From: Elusimicrobiota bacterium
GTDB taxonomy: Bacteria; Elusimicrobiota; Elusimicrobia; UBA1565; JACRDR01
Assembly (NCBI GenBank): GCA_016194745.1
Contig: JACQBA010000005.1
Coordinates: forward strand, 62,001-126,000
Direction of reading: 5' to 3'
Length of the DNA stretch: 64,000 nt
Shown here: positions 1 to 9,121 of the stretch, one piece after another
Position numbering within the stretch: position 1 is the first letter of the stretch
Layout of the letters: the number at the start of each line of letters is the position of its first letter
Program-made: the position numbers and the translations under genes
The notes under the pieces: model-generated
Databases searched by the model: none
Told to the model about the DNA's origin: nothing
What the model saw: only the letters and a program-made list of their open reading frames with translations

Positions 1-1
1 C

Positions 2-1297
2 TCCACGTACGACGGGAGTCTCGACCTCCATTACCTCAAGCCGCCGCTTCTCAAATGGGCGCTGGCCCTTCTCTTCAAGCTGTACGGGTACTCCGAGCTT
101 GCCGCGCGACTGCCGTCCGTCGTCTGCGGCACGGCGGCGGGCGGAGTCGTCTTCGCCTGCCTGAGGCGGGCCGGCGCGCGTCCCATGTTCGCGGCCGCCT
201 GCGGGCTGGCTCTCGTGACGTCGACCGGGTTCTACGGCTTCCACGCCATGACGAGCGCCGACGTCGACGCGATGGTATGCTTCTTCGACGCGCTGTCGTT
301 CGCGGCCCTGTGCGGCGTCCTGCTGGAGGACCGGCCGGCGCCGCCTTGGCTCCTGGGCGTCTCCGTGGGACTCGGCTTGCTGACGAAGTCGGTGGTCGGT
401 CTTCTGCCCTTGGCGGCGGTGCCCTTCGCGCTCGTCGTCCGCAGGGACGCCAGGCGGGCGCGGCTGAGCGTCCTCGCGCAGGCTCTAGCCGTCGCGTCGT
501 GCGTGGCGCTGCCGTGGCTCGCGGCCAGGGACCTCCTGTATCCGGATCACTTTCTGAAGCAGCTCGTCGGCTACGACGTGATCGAGCGAGCGACGGCGGC
601 GCAGGACGCGCACGAGGCGGGTTTCTGGTTCTATCTGACGCGCGCCCGCATCGACCTCGGGCCGTGGTTCTACGCCGTGATCGGCGCGGCGATCCTCATC
701 GGAGAGCGCGCGTTGCGCCGGTCGGACCACAGAGGGAGAGACTCTCGCCTGCTGGGCGTCGGGGTCTGCGCGCTGGGAGCGGCGGCGGTCTGCTTTCTCG
801 CGTTTTCCTGCGCCCAGACGAAGATCCGCTGGTACATCCTGCCGGCCTATCCGCTCGCCTTCATCGCCGCGGGCGTCGGGCTCGAGCTCGCGGCGCGGCG
901 CCTTCCCGCGCGGGCGGTCGGCGCCGCGGCCGCCACGCTCCTGGCATTCAACGTCTCGGGACTACTCAAGTACGAGAGCGGGCGCTGGTCCGGCGTGCCG
1001 CTCGTGGACTACGTGCTGTTTCCCAACCGGGAGCTTCTGCGCGGCAAGCCGCTGCTGCTGCAGGGGGAGATGAACCAGAACGCCTTCGTCACGGCTCGAG
1101 TCTACTCCGGCCTCAAGGCGGCCTCGTTCACGGGAGACGCGCCTTCGCTCGACGTCATGCTCGCGCGCAGGCCCGACGCGGAGTTCCTCGTGTCCTCGCA
1201 GGCCCACCGCTACGCGGGAGACCCGCGGCTCGCGCCCGTCGCCGGCATGAATTTCAAGGACGGGACGGCCGTCGGCCTTTTTCGGATCGTGCGCTAG
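2..1297 (+). CDS. ArnT-like family 39 glycosyltransferase, 5' truncated
   Basis: The frame is open from the first bases of the window, so the start lies upstream; 431 codons are visible. The first visible residues contain LKPPLLKW followed by ELAARLPS, the KPP...E(F/L)AARLPS signature of GT-C dolichyl/undecaprenyl-phosphate-sugar transferases of the ArnT/PMT type. Several hydrophobic spans follow (roughly residues 60-320), fitting a polytopic inner-membrane enzyme that moves a lipid-linked sugar onto lipid A, protein or another glycan. The acceptor cannot be told from this fragment, and the usual catalytic acidic loop would be in the missing N-terminal part. It converges on mutL, and the two stop codons share one CTAG (1294-1297). 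Confidence 0.8.
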   Translation, partial: STYDGSLDLHYLKPPLLKWALALLFKLYGYSELAARLPSVVCGTAAGGVVFACLRRAGARPMFAAACGLALVTSTGFYGFHAMTSADVDAMVCFFDALSFAALCGVLLEDRPAPPWLLGVSVGLGLLTKSVVGLLPLAAVPFALVVRRDARRARLSVLAQALAVASCVALPWLAARDLLYPDHFLKQLVGYDVIERATAAQDAHEAGFWFYLTRARIDLGPWFYAVIGAAILIGERALRRSDHRGRDSRLLGVGVCALGAAAVCFLAFSCAQTKIRWYILPAYPLAFIAAGVGLELAARRLPARAVGAAAATLLAFNVSGLLKYESGRWSGVPLVDYVLFPNRELLRGKPLLLQGEMNQNAFVTARVYSGLKAASFTGDAPSLDVMLARRPDAEFLVSSQAHRYAGDPRLAPVAGMNFKDGTAVGLFRIVR

Positions 1298-3111
1298 AGA
1301 GGCGGCGCGCCGGGGCGCTTGAAGCGGCGGGCGAGCTCGTCGCGGTTGAGGAAGATCATGGCCGGACGGCCGTGGGGACAGCAGGTGCCGTCGCGGCAGG
1401 CCTTCAAGTCCTCGAGGAGGCGCAGGGCTTCCTTCGCACCCAAGGGATCGTGCGCCTTGACCGCGGCCTTGCAGGCGATCGTGGCGACCGCGTGGTGCTG
1501 CACGTCCTTGGCGGCGCCGCTTTCGGTCTCGACGCTCTCGAGAAGGCGCTCGACCATCTCCTTGAGGTCTCCCGCCTTCTTGAATATCGCCGGAGCGGCC
1601 GTCACGTGCAACGTCGTCTTGCCGAAGCCCTCGACGTCGAAGCCGATGCGCTTGAGCCGCTCGCGCCGCGAGAGGACGTGCTGGATGCGCGAGGCCGGGA
1701 GCTCGATGGGCAAAGGCAGCATCAGCGGCTGCGACTTGAGGGCGCCCGACTCTATCTCCTCGAGGAAGCGCTCGAATAGGATGCGCTCTTGGGCGGCGTG
1801 CTGGTCGACCACGAGAAGGCCGCCCGACGCGTCGAAGACCAGGTAGCTCCGCTCGATCTGCCCGAGGAACGTGAACGGCGGCGAGTACCACCGTTGGGAC
1901 GGCGCCGCCGGGGCCGCCGCGTCCAGGCCGACCCACTTCTCGAATAGTTCCGCCGCATCGGCCGCGGGGTACGCGTTCGCGTCCGACGACGCAAGAGACG
2001 GCGCCGGGATCGGGCGGTCCGGCCCGGCGGAGGAGCCCGAGCCATAGCGCTCTCCTTCGGGCCGGAGCGGGGCGGAGAGCCGGAAACGATCCACCGTCGG
2101 GATGCCTTTTGCCTTCAGCAGCATCGAGGAGAACATCCCGGTCAGGGCCTCGAAGAGCATCCGCTCGCCGCGGAAGCGCACCTCGCGCTTGGCGGGATGC
2201 ACGTTCACGTCGAACTGGTCCGGCGGCAGCTCGAGGAAGACGACGGCCACGGGGTGCCTGTCGCGGCTGCGGAACGGCTCGTAGGCGCGGTAGAGCGTCT
2301 GCTGGATCAGCCGGCTCGTCACCGGGCGGCGATTGATGAAGCAGAACTGCTGGGAGCGCGAGGCCGCGAGGTTGTCCGCCGGCGCGAGGAAGGCCCGCGT
2401 CGTGAGGCCGGAGCGGGTCTCCTCGGCGGCGAGAAGCCCGTCGCTCCAGTCGCCGCCCAGCACCTCGCAGACGCGGGACCGGTGGGCCTCGATGCCGTCC
2501 GCGCGGGGCGCGTCGAATCGAAGCGCGATCCTGCCCTCGGACTTGTAGATGAAGGTGACGGTCGGATTAGCGAGCGCCGCCTCCTCGACGACGTGCGCGA
2601 GATGCCCCTTCTCCGACGCGTCCGACTTCAGGAACTTGGCGCGCGCGGGAGTGTTGAAGAAGAGGTCGCGGACCTCGATCGTCGTGCCGGACACGGGAGG
2701 CGCCTCGTGAGACGCCTTGATTCTGCCTCCTTCCGCCCGCACCGAGTGGCCCTTCTTGGAGCCCTTTCGGCAACTCGACAAGGTGGTGCGGCTGACCGCC
2801 GCGATCGAGAACAGGGCCTCGCCCCGGAATCCGAACGTCGCCAGCCGCTCGAGGTCCTCGAGCGAGGCGATCTTGCTCGTCGTGTGCCGCTCGAACGCGA
2901 GCTCGCAGTCGGCGGCCGCGATGCCGGCGCCGTCGTCGCTCACCCGCAGGAGGCCCCGTCCCGCGCCCGTGGACTCGATGTGGATCTTGGCCGCGCCGGC
3001 GTCCAGGCTGTTCTCGAGAAGCTCCTTGAGCACCGACGCCGGCCGCTCGATGACTTCCCCGGCGGCGATGCGGGAAGCGACGTCGTCCGGCAGCCGCTTG
3101 ATCGCGCTCAC
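1294..3111 (-). CDS. mutL: DNA mismatch repair protein MutL (endonuclease type)
   Basis: This is a 605-residue GHKL ATPase that links MutS mismatch recognition to strand removal. The N-terminal ATPase shows ELLENSLDAGA (Glu30, Asn34), DDGAGI (about 60) and GFRGEAL (about 94). The C-terminal dimerisation domain has DQHAAQERILFE near residue 435, an exact DQHA(X)2E(X)4E metal-binding endonuclease motif, plus a CPHGRP motif near the end, so this MutL should nick DNA itself as in bacteria without MutH. I chose the GTG at 3111, which overlaps the mutS stop as GTGA; an ATG 15 nt upstream (3126) would add five residues. It is co-transcribed with mutS and translationally coupled to it. Confidence 0.95.
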   Translation of the reverse strand: MSAIKRLPDDVASRIAAGEVIERPASVLKELLENSLDAGAAKIHIESTGAGRGLLRVSDDGAGIAAADCELAFERHTTSKIASLEDLERLATFGFRGEALFSIAAVSRTTLSSCRKGSKKGHSVRAEGGRIKASHEAPPVSGTTIEVRDLFFNTPARAKFLKSDASEKGHLAHVVEEAALANPTVTFIYKSEGRIALRFDAPRADGIEAHRSRVCEVLGGDWSDGLLAAEETRSGLTTRAFLAPADNLAASRSQQFCFINRRPVTSRLIQQTLYRAYEPFRSRDRHPVAVVFLELPPDQFDVNVHPAKREVRFRGERMLFEALTGMFSSMLLKAKGIPTVDRFRLSAPLRPEGERYGSGSSAGPDRPIPAPSLASSDANAYPAADAAELFEKWVGLDAAAPAAPSQRWYSPPFTFLGQIERSYLVFDASGGLLVVDQHAAQERILFERFLEEIESGALKSQPLMLPLPIELPASRIQHVLSRRERLKRIGFDVEGFGKTTLHVTAAPAIFKKAGDLKEMVERLLESVETESGAAKDVQHHAVATIACKAAVKAHDPLGAKEALRLLEDLKACRDGTCCPHGRPAMIFLNRDELARRFKRPGAPPL

Positions 3112-5723
3112 AGCTGCTTCTTCCATTGCGCGATCTTGTTCAGGGCTTGGAGAGGGGTCAGGTCCTCGGCGGAGAGGCGCTTGAGCTCGTCCAGCACGGG
3201 ATGCACGTCGAAGAGGGGGAGCTCCGGCTCCGCGCCGGCGTGGCCGGCGCGCTTGGCGATCGTCTCCTGGCCCGAGCGCGAGTTGTTCTCGAGGCCCGAG
3301 AGGATCTCTCGGGCGCGGCGCAGGGCGGTCTCCGGCAGTCCGGCCAACTGGGCCACATGGATGCCGAAGGAACGATCCGCGGGCCCGTCCGCGATCTTGT
3401 GGAGGAACACGACCTCGGTCTTGCCCTCGGGCGTCGTCCATTCGCGCGCCTCGACGTTGGCGTTGCGCACGCCCTCGAGCAGGGAGGCGAGCTCCGTCAG
3501 CTCGAAGTAATGCGTGGCGAAAAGCGTCCTCGGCCCTCGCGGCGCCGGGGGGGTCTGGCGGTAGGCGGAGTGCAGATGCTCGAGCACCGCCCACGCGATC
3601 GAGATGCCGTCGAAGGTCGACGTGCCTCGTCCGACCTCGTCCAGGATGATGAGGCTGCGCGGACCCGCCGCTTGGAGGATGTGCGCGGTCTCGCGCATCT
3701 CGACCATGAAGGTCGACTCATTGCGCGACAGGGCGTCCTGGGACCCGATGCGCGTCAGCACCTTGTCGACGATGCCCACGACCGCGGACTTGGCGGGAAC
3801 GAAGGAACCCATCTGCGCCATGATGGCGACGAGCGCGTTCTGTCGTAGGTAGGTCGATTTGCCGCCCATGTTCGGGCCCGTGAGGATCACGATCTGAGGA
3901 TCGTTCCCGTTCAGCGAGATCGAGTTGGGGACGAAGGCTCCGGCAGGGATCGCCTGCTCGACGACCGGATGGCGGCCGTCCTCTATCGACAGCTCGAAGG
4001 ACAAGTCGACCTTGGGCTTGACGTAGTCGTTTTGACGGGCGACCTCGGCCAAGGAGGCCAGCACGTCGAGCTCGGCGAGGATGCCGGAGAGGCGCAGGAG
4101 CTGCGGGTGCGCTTTGAGCGTCTCGGCTCGCAGGCTCTCGAAGAGATCGGCCTCGAGTCGGAGGATCTTATCTTCCGCGCCCAGGATCTTCGCCTCGAGC
4201 TCCTTGAGCTCCGGGGTGATGTAGCGCTCGGCGTGAGTCAGCGTCTGCTTTCGCGAGTAGCGCGCCGGGACCTTGGCCTGGTGCGTCTTCGTCACCTCGA
4301 TGAAGTAGCCGAACACCGAATTGAAGCCGGTCTTGAGGGAGGGGATGCCGGTGGCCTGCCGCTCGCGCGCTTCCATCTCGGCGAGGAAGGTCTTCGAGTC
4401 GGACTTGATCGACCGAAGCTCATCGAGCCGGGGGTCGGCGCCGGTGCGGAACACGCCGCCGTCGGAGAGCCGCATCGGGGGGCGGTCCGCCAGGGATTTC
4501 TCCAGCGCGGCGCGGCACGTTTCGATCGGGCCGGAAACGTCCTCGAGGGCCGGTCCGTAGGTGGCGAGGCCTTGCCACGGCTGGTCCGCGAGCCAGCTGC
4601 GCACGGAGGCGAGCTGCAGCAGCGAGTCCCGCAGCGCGGCCAGGTCGCGCGGCGTCGCCGAGCGGGTCGCCAGGCGCGACGTCACGCGTTCGATGTCGGC
4701 GATCTCGCCCAGGATCTGCGCGAGGGTCCAGCGGGAGTCGTCGCGGTCGAGGAGCTCCTCGACGCAATTGAGGCGGCGCTCGATCTCGGAGACGTCGGTC
4801 AGCGGGTGGAGGATCCAGTTCTTGAGCTTTCGGCTGCCCATGGGCGTGCGGCACTTGTCGAGGACGCCCCAGAGGGAATGCCGTTTGTCGCCGAAGGCCG
4901 AGCTCGCGAGTTCCAGCGTCCGAATCGCGGTCTCGTCGAGGTGCAGGGCGGTCTGGGTCTCCTTGTAGGCCGGAGTCAGGACGTCGGACATGTGCGATCG
5001 GGTGTCCGCGACGTAGGCGCGGGCCTTGAGCGCGGCCTTGGCGGCGAGCTGGCGGTTGCGCCAGGGGACGTTCTGGAACGTCTCGGCCCAGGGGCCGCGC
5101 GCGGCGGACTGCGGCAGCTTGTCGTGGTAGGTGACGGAGGCGCGCGCGCCGAGGACCGACGCGAGGCCGATCGCGTCGGCGGATTCCCGGGCGATCAACA
5201 CCTCGGCCGGATCGAGCCTGGCGACGAGAGACAGGAGCTGGCGGTAGCCGGTGTCGTTGAGTGCCTGGGTCGCCCAGAATTCCCCGGTCGACACCTCGAC
5301 GCAGGCGAGGCCCCAGCCGACCGTGTCGACCTCGAGGGCGAGGAGGTAATTGGTCGACGTCGCATCCAGGAGCTCGTCCTCGACGACCGTGCCGGGCGTG
5401 ACGAGACGGACCACTTGGCGCGCCACCAGGCCTTTCGCCTTCGACGGATCCTCCATCTGCTCGGCCACCGCGACCTTGTGGCCGGCCTTGAGGAGCTTCG
5501 CGATGTAGTTGTACGAGGAGTGGTGCGGGACGCCGCACATGGCGAGCCCTTGGCGCGCGGTCAGCACGAGGCCGAGGACGGGAGCGGCCGCTTTCGCGTC
5601 CTCGCCGAACATCTCGTAGAAATCCCCGAGCCGGAAGAACAAGATCGCATACGGATGCGAGGCCTTGAGGGCCTGATACTGCCGCATCAGCGGGGTGTCC
5701 GGCATGGACTCGGCGGCGGGCAT
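3108..5723 (-). CDS. mutS: DNA mismatch repair protein MutS
   Basis: This 871-residue mismatch-recognition ATPase has a normal family length. The mismatch-contacting Phe-X-Glu is seen in GDFYEMF (Phe35, Glu37). The C-terminal ABC-type ATPase has Walker A GPNMGGKST (about 615), DEVGRGTSTFDG (about 692) and the FATHY switch motif. ATG 5723 gives the usual N-terminus (PLMRQY...); the open frame runs further upstream, but that extension looks non-coding. A TAAAAT hexamer (5734-5739) lies 10 nt before the start, so the predicted mRNA leader is only a few bases. mutL follows with a 4-nt overlap. Confidence 0.96.
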   Translation of the reverse strand: MPAAESMPDTPLMRQYQALKASHPYAILFFRLGDFYEMFGEDAKAAAPVLGLVLTARQGLAMCGVPHHSSYNYIAKLLKAGHKVAVAEQMEDPSKAKGLVARQVVRLVTPGTVVEDELLDATSTNYLLALEVDTVGWGLACVEVSTGEFWATQALNDTGYRQLLSLVARLDPAEVLIARESADAIGLASVLGARASVTYHDKLPQSAARGPWAETFQNVPWRNRQLAAKAALKARAYVADTRSHMSDVLTPAYKETQTALHLDETAIRTLELASSAFGDKRHSLWGVLDKCRTPMGSRKLKNWILHPLTDVSEIERRLNCVEELLDRDDSRWTLAQILGEIADIERVTSRLATRSATPRDLAALRDSLLQLASVRSWLADQPWQGLATYGPALEDVSGPIETCRAALEKSLADRPPMRLSDGGVFRTGADPRLDELRSIKSDSKTFLAEMEARERQATGIPSLKTGFNSVFGYFIEVTKTHQAKVPARYSRKQTLTHAERYITPELKELEAKILGAEDKILRLEADLFESLRAETLKAHPQLLRLSGILAELDVLASLAEVARQNDYVKPKVDLSFELSIEDGRHPVVEQAIPAGAFVPNSISLNGNDPQIVILTGPNMGGKSTYLRQNALVAIMAQMGSFVPAKSAVVGIVDKVLTRIGSQDALSRNESTFMVEMRETAHILQAAGPRSLIILDEVGRGTSTFDGISIAWAVLEHLHSAYRQTPPAPRGPRTLFATHYFELTELASLLEGVRNANVEAREWTTPEGKTEVVFLHKIADGPADRSFGIHVAQLAGLPETALRRAREILSGLENNSRSGQETIAKRAGHAGAEPELPLFDVHPVLDELKRLSAEDLTPLQALNKIAQWKKQL

Positions 5724-5846
5724 GGAACGGCGTATTTTACCTCTTTCCGCCGACGAGCGGCAATCGACGGAAGGGCCGGGCGGAGGGGGCAAGATGGCGC
5801 CGCCGAGCCGGGTCCAAGGACCCACGGAGATGGACGGCGGCGCCGC

Positions 5847-5852
5847 TATAAT
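5847..5852 (+). promoter_or_regulatory. -10 box of leaderless promoter for the secreted protease
   Basis: A consensus TATAAT ends 7 nt before the GTG at 5860, so transcription should begin at or next to the start codon. No Shine-Dalgarno sequence is present. No convincing -35 box is visible. Confidence 0.6.
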
Positions 5853-5859
5853 CCGGTGC

Positions 5860-6747
5860 GTGATCCTGCTCCCCCTCGCCGCCGCCGCCGCATTGGCCTG
5901 GACGCCGCTTTCGGCAGAAGTCTCGCCTGTCAATTTCTTCGAGAACTCGACGCGGAGGGACCCGACGTTCGAGGAGTCGCGCCCGCTCGTCGAGGTCTTC
6001 GCGAATCTGATGTCATGCGCCGGGTTCCTCGTAGAGAACGCGAAGGGGGAGCCAGTCATCGCGACCGCGCGTCACTGCGCGGCGTACCGGTTCGAGGACG
6101 CATGCCGTCGGGGTCTCGTGTCGGTGCGTCTGGAGACCGGCGGGGCGCGGGGCGTCTGCCGGCGCGTGGTCGTCGAGGGGACGTCGGACGACATGGTCGT
6201 GTTCCTGGCGGAGTTCCCGTCGACTCTGTCGCGGCCTCGGGAGATAGCGCTGCGGGACGCGGCGTTCCTTCGCCTCGCAGAGTCGCCGCCGCCCTCCGGC
6301 GCCCGCCTCCAAGTCCTGGGCTACCCCGACGACCCCGAGCGCGCGCGCCGCGCCACGGTATCGGAGAACTGCTGGGTGAACGACGGGCCTTCCGCCTCGA
6401 CGCTCCTCACCGACGACGAGCGGGCATCGCTGGCGGCGTTCTTCGAGCGCGCGGCCGAACGCTTCCGGGCCCGCGGCTTCGACTTGGAGGAGTTCCTGCG
6501 CCGCTTCGAGGAGGTCAACCGCACCTCCGAGGTCCTGGCCTCCAACTGTTCGATCTACGCGGGCAACAGCGGCGGCCCGATCCTGATCCCGGGCCGCCGC
6601 GCTGCCTACGGCATGACGGGCTCGAGCGTCCCCGAAGTGACGCGGCCGTTCCCGTCCACCGCCTCGAACACGTTCTACTCGATGTCCGGTTTCGTGCGGC
6701 GCCATCGCGCCGAGCTCGAGCGCGCGGGCGTCGCGATCGGCGACTAG
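5860..6747 (+). CDS. Secreted trypsin-like serine protease
   Basis: The 295-residue product starts with a hydrophobic Ala/Leu-rich signal peptide ending near an LSAEV site. A chymotrypsin-fold triad can be read: His in TARHC (about 71), Asp in SDDMVVF, and Ser in GNSGGP (about 236). Extra cysteines (MSCAGF, RHC, EACRRG, ASNCS) suggest disulfides, so it is likely periplasmic or extracellular. There is no PDZ domain, unlike the two HtrA proteins at 57.7-60.4 kb. GTG 5860 was chosen because TATAAT lies 7 nt upstream; ATG 5830 in the same frame would place coding sequence over that promoter. It converges with the SRPBCC gene. The substrate is unknown. Confidence 0.75.
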   Translation: MILLPLAAAAALAWTPLSAEVSPVNFFENSTRRDPTFEESRPLVEVFANLMSCAGFLVENAKGEPVIATARHCAAYRFEDACRRGLVSVRLETGGARGVCRRVVVEGTSDDMVVFLAEFPSTLSRPREIALRDAAFLRLAESPPPSGARLQVLGYPDDPERARRATVSENCWVNDGPSASTLLTDDERASLAAFFERAAERFRARGFDLEEFLRRFEEVNRTSEVLASNCSIYAGNSGGPILIPGRRAAYGMTGSSVPEVTRPFPSTASNTFYSMSGFVRRHRAELERAGVAIGD

Positions 6748-6748
6748 C

Positions 6749-7237
6749 CTAGCGCCGGGACGACTCGACGTACTTCTTGAGGCCCTGCCCGAAGAGCTGC
6801 TTCCAACCCTCGGAGACGTGCGCGCCGGTCTCGTCGCCCATGCGGCCCATCAACGAGTCCTGCACGCGCAGGATCGTGCCTTTGCCCTTCTCCTCGAGGC
6901 TGAGCTTGAGGAGCCCGGTCGCGGGACCGAGGTCGCCGCAGACGCCGGGGAACATGTGCCCGACCATGTAGAGCTCGTTCGGCGCGTGGATGCCGGTGAT
7001 CGTGAACCAAATGAGGCCTTGCCCATCGCCCCAGTCCTCATAGGCCTTTCCGCCGAGCTTCGTCTCGATGACGAAGTTCTTGGTCTTGTCGCCGCCGACG
7101 AGGAAATCCCGGAGCCACCACTTGCCGCTCTCCTCCACCAGCGCCTTCCAGACCCGCTTCTTGTCCGCGGCGATCTCGATCGCGAGCTCCACCCGCACCG
7201 CCCCCGTCTCTTCCAACGACTTCGTTGCCGTAGGCAT
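6749..7237 (-). CDS. SRPBCC (AHSA1-like) domain protein
   Basis: This 162-residue protein matches the START/Bet v1-like AHSA1 family: an amphipathic N-terminal strand (VELAIEIAADKKRVWKAL), then KWW and GLIWFTI strands, and a long C-terminal helix ending in GWKQLFGQGLKKYVE. Such proteins form a hydrophobic cavity, but the ligand is unknown. It begins 14 nt after the ArsR-type regulator with a strong GGGAGG ribosome-binding site, so the two form an operon. ArsR-SRPBCC pairs are common in bacteria, and the SRPBCC partner is presumably the protein whose level is controlled. The function beyond this is unknown. Confidence 0.8.
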   Translation of the reverse strand: MPTATKSLEETGAVRVELAIEIAADKKRVWKALVEESGKWWLRDFLVGGDKTKNFVIETKLGGKAYEDWGDGQGLIWFTITGIHAPNELYMVGHMFPGVCGDLGPATGLLKLSLEEKGKGTILRVQDSLMGRMGDETGAHVSEGWKQLFGQGLKKYVESSRR

Positions 7238-7251
7238 GTTCGCCCTCCCGT

Positions 7252-7602
7252 TTAGTCTCTCGCGGGGCCCGAGGCCCCGCCGCCCTTCTTAGATTCGTCC
7301 GCCTCGAGCGCGTACTTCAGGCGCGCAAGTCCCTGCGCCCAATGGGTGCTGTACTGGCTCATCCACCGGTCGTGGATCATCTGGATGGGCACGGCGTTGA
7401 TGAACAGCCGCCGCTCCCGACCCTCCTTCTTGGAGATCACGAGGCCCGCGCTCTCAAGGATCCTCAAGTGCTTCATCACCCCGATGCGGCTCATCTTGAA
7501 GTGTCCGCAGACGCCGTTGACGTTGCAGCCCGGCGCCGCCTTGATGGCGTCGAGCATGCGCCGTCGGCTCTTGTCCGCCATCGCCTTGAAGACCCGGTCC
7601 AT
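7252..7602 (-). CDS. ArsR-family winged-helix transcriptional regulator
   Basis: The 116-residue protein opens MDRVFKAMADKSRRRMLDAI, the classic ArsR start, and its recognition helix region reads MSRIGVMKHLRILESAGLV. The metal-site cysteines of ArsR/SmtB (ELCVCDL) are replaced by NVNGVCGHF, so it probably senses something other than a thiol-bound metal. It is followed by the SRPBCC gene in the same operon. A perfect palindrome (7608-7629) begins 6 nt upstream of the ATG and should be its own operator. The longer upstream frame was rejected because it reads through that operator. Confidence 0.88.
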   Translation of the reverse strand: MDRVFKAMADKSRRRMLDAIKAAPGCNVNGVCGHFKMSRIGVMKHLRILESAGLVISKKEGRERRLFINAVPIQMIHDRWMSQYSTHWAQGLARLKYALEADESKKGGGASGPARD

Positions 7603-7607
7603 GGATA

Positions 7608-7629
7608 TATGTAACCATATGGTTACATA
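7608..7629 (-). promoter_or_regulatory. Palindromic operator upstream of the arsR-SRPBCC operon
   Basis: A perfect 22-bp inverted repeat has the half-site TATGTAACCAT and its exact complement with no spacer. It overlaps the expected core promoter: a TTGACT-like -35 lies just upstream on the minus strand, and TACATA at the gene-proximal end of the palindrome can act as -10. Binding there would block RNA polymerase, which fits ArsR autorepression. No other palindrome of this quality was noticed in the window. Confidence 0.75.
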
Positions 7630-7667
7630 AAGAGTCAAGAGGAATCTTGAATGCGTCCGCCGAGCCG

Positions 7668-8078
7668 CTACTCTCCGAGGATCTTGATGATGACGCGCTT
7701 CTTGCGCTTGCCGTCGAACTCGGCGTAGAAGACCTGCTCCCACGGGCCGAGGTCGAGGGCGCCTTTGGTGATCGGGAGGATCGTCTGGTGGTGCATCACG
7801 GTGCGCTTCAAATGCGCGTCTCCGTTGTCCTCGCCGGTCCGATGGTGGCGGTAATCCGCGACGGGAGCGAGTTTCTCGAGCCACTCCATCACGTCTTCCT
7901 TGAGGCCCGGCTCCTCGTCGTTGACCCAGATCGCGGACGTGATGTGCATCGCGCTGACGAGGCAGAGTCCCTCGCGCACCCCGCTTTTTCCGACGACCGC
8001 GCCGATCTCCTCGGTGATGTTGACGAGGCCGCGCCGCGTCGGCGTGTTGAACCAGAGGTATTCGGTGAACGACTTCAC
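7668..8078 (-). CDS. YjbQ/UPF0047 family protein (secondary thiamine-phosphate synthase-like)
   Basis: This 136-residue protein shows the family pattern from end to end: an N-terminal strand [12 protein letters not shown], the [14 protein letters not shown] block, [17 protein letters not shown] and [19 protein letters not shown]. The conserved histidines form a metal site in known structures. Some members complement thiamine-phosphate synthase mutants weakly; the true role is unknown. Translation starts at GTG 8078, one base after the stop of the upstream diiron protein, so the two are coupled in one operon. Confidence 0.88.
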   Translation of the reverse strand: MKSFTEYLWFNTPTRRGLVNITEEIGAVVGKSGVREGLCLVSAMHITSAIWVNDEEPGLKEDVMEWLEKLAPVADYRHHRTGEDNGDAHLKRTVMHHQTILPITKGALDLGPWEQVFYAEFDGKRKKRVIIKILGE

Positions 8079-8079
8079 G

Positions 8080-8943
8080 TTACGCCGCGACGGGGGCGGA
8101 GGCCGCGCTGCGGGGCATGACCTTGAGCATCTGCTTGGCGACGGCCGGCACGAAGGACGGGCGCTCCAACCGCTCGTCGTAGGGGGCGAGGCGCCGCTCG
8201 TTCTCGGACATGCAGATCTCGACGAATCGGCGCAGCGAGAACTCGCCGAAGGAGGAGTGGGCGTTCATCGTGAAATTGTCCTGTCCGACGGGGCTTTCCC
8301 CGGCGCCTTGGAGCTGGAGCGCGGTACGGACGCGGCTCGCCGCCTGGAGGTACACCGCGAGCGCGCGGCGGAACACGTAGGTCGGCCGCCGCGCGAAGGG
8401 GAGCTGGGCCTGGTTGTAGGCGACCCAATTCACGTGGAAGATGATGTGGCGCCCTTCCTCCTGCATGATCGGGTCGAAAAGAGTGACGAGGCCGGGCGTG
8501 AAGAATCCGGAATCCCGGGCGAGGGCGAAGAGCCCGAAGGCGAAGAACGAGTCGAAGCACTCGCCGTAGCCTACGCGCATGAAAGTCCAATTGGGGTCGG
8601 CGGGAGGCGTCAGGTTCGGCGGCGTCTTCGCGTCGAGGCCGTAGCGCTTCACCATGATGCGCAGCATCTCGGCGTGGCGCGCCTCTTCGTAGCCTTGAAG
8701 GGAGATCGCCTCGCTGAGCAGCGGGTCCTTTTCGGCCTTGCCGAGCTCGAGCACCTTCATCGCGGTCTCGGCTTCGGTCTTAACGGCCTCGTCCCAGATC
8801 GGCAGCATCTGGAGGCGCTTCATGCAGGCCTCGTCCAGATCGGGCCAGGGGAGATCCTTCGGCTCGAAAGGCGTGTGCGTGTCGATGAAGAAGCGGCAAA
8901 GAAGTTCTTTGTGCTCCGGGGAGCCTATAAAGGGAGTGGACAT
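8080..8943 (-). CDS. Ferritin-like diiron oxidase/oxygenase family protein
   Basis: This 287-residue helical protein carries two paired iron-ligand motifs of the ferritin-like superfamily: [10 protein letters not shown] (about 80) and [11 protein letters not shown] (about 160), each giving Glu...Glu-X-X-His, with further acidic residues such as GECFDSF between them. The length and spacing suggest an AurF-like or related diiron oxygenase rather than a storage ferritin. The substrate is unknown. ATG 8943 gives a compact N-terminus; an upstream in-frame ATG (8977) lies on the -10 box. The YjbQ gene follows after one base. Confidence 0.65.
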   Translation of the reverse strand: MSTPFIGSPEHKELLCRFFIDTHTPFEPKDLPWPDLDEACMKRLQMLPIWDEAVKTEAETAMKVLELGKAEKDPLLSEAISLQGYEEARHAEMLRIMVKRYGLDAKTPPNLTPPADPNWTFMRVGYGECFDSFFAFGLFALARDSGFFTPGLVTLFDPIMQEEGRHIIFHVNWVAYNQAQLPFARRPTYVFRRALAVYLQAASRVRTALQLQGAGESPVGQDNFTMNAHSSFGEFSLRRFVEICMSENERRLAPYDERLERPSFVPAVAKQMLKVMPRSAASAPVAA

Positions 8944-8974
8944 GGGGCGGTTCGATCGCGATCCTACGACGAGC

Positions 8975-9003
8975 ATTATCCCTTTTTCCGTCGGAGGGGT
9001 CAA
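8975..9003 (-). promoter_or_regulatory. Promoter of the diiron protein-yjbQ operon
   Basis: On the minus strand, TTGACC (-35, 9003-8998) is separated by exactly 17 nt from GATAAT (-10, 8980-8975). This is one of the clearest sigma-70 type promoters in the window and predicts a leader of about 25 nt without an obvious Shine-Dalgarno sequence. Confidence 0.65.
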
Positions 9004-9121
9004 GATTGACCGGGATCAAGCGGCGGCGTTGACTCCGGACCTTTGAGGTAGGCTCCGGCGCTCGCTATCATGTCCGTCCATTCTGAGGAGTGACGCAGAA
9101 GAAGACGGTTGGAGGATTCAC

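Noticed and set aside
5695..5859. Longer N-terminus of the secreted protease
   Set aside because: It would put coding sequence over TATAAT at 5847-5852 and place an odd Gly/Pro-rich tail before a clear signal peptide.
3969..6752. Long plus-strand open frame opposite mutS
   Set aside because: The translation is Arg/Gly/Glu-rich with no motif and lies fully antisense to a clear mutS; it is a GC-rich shadow frame.
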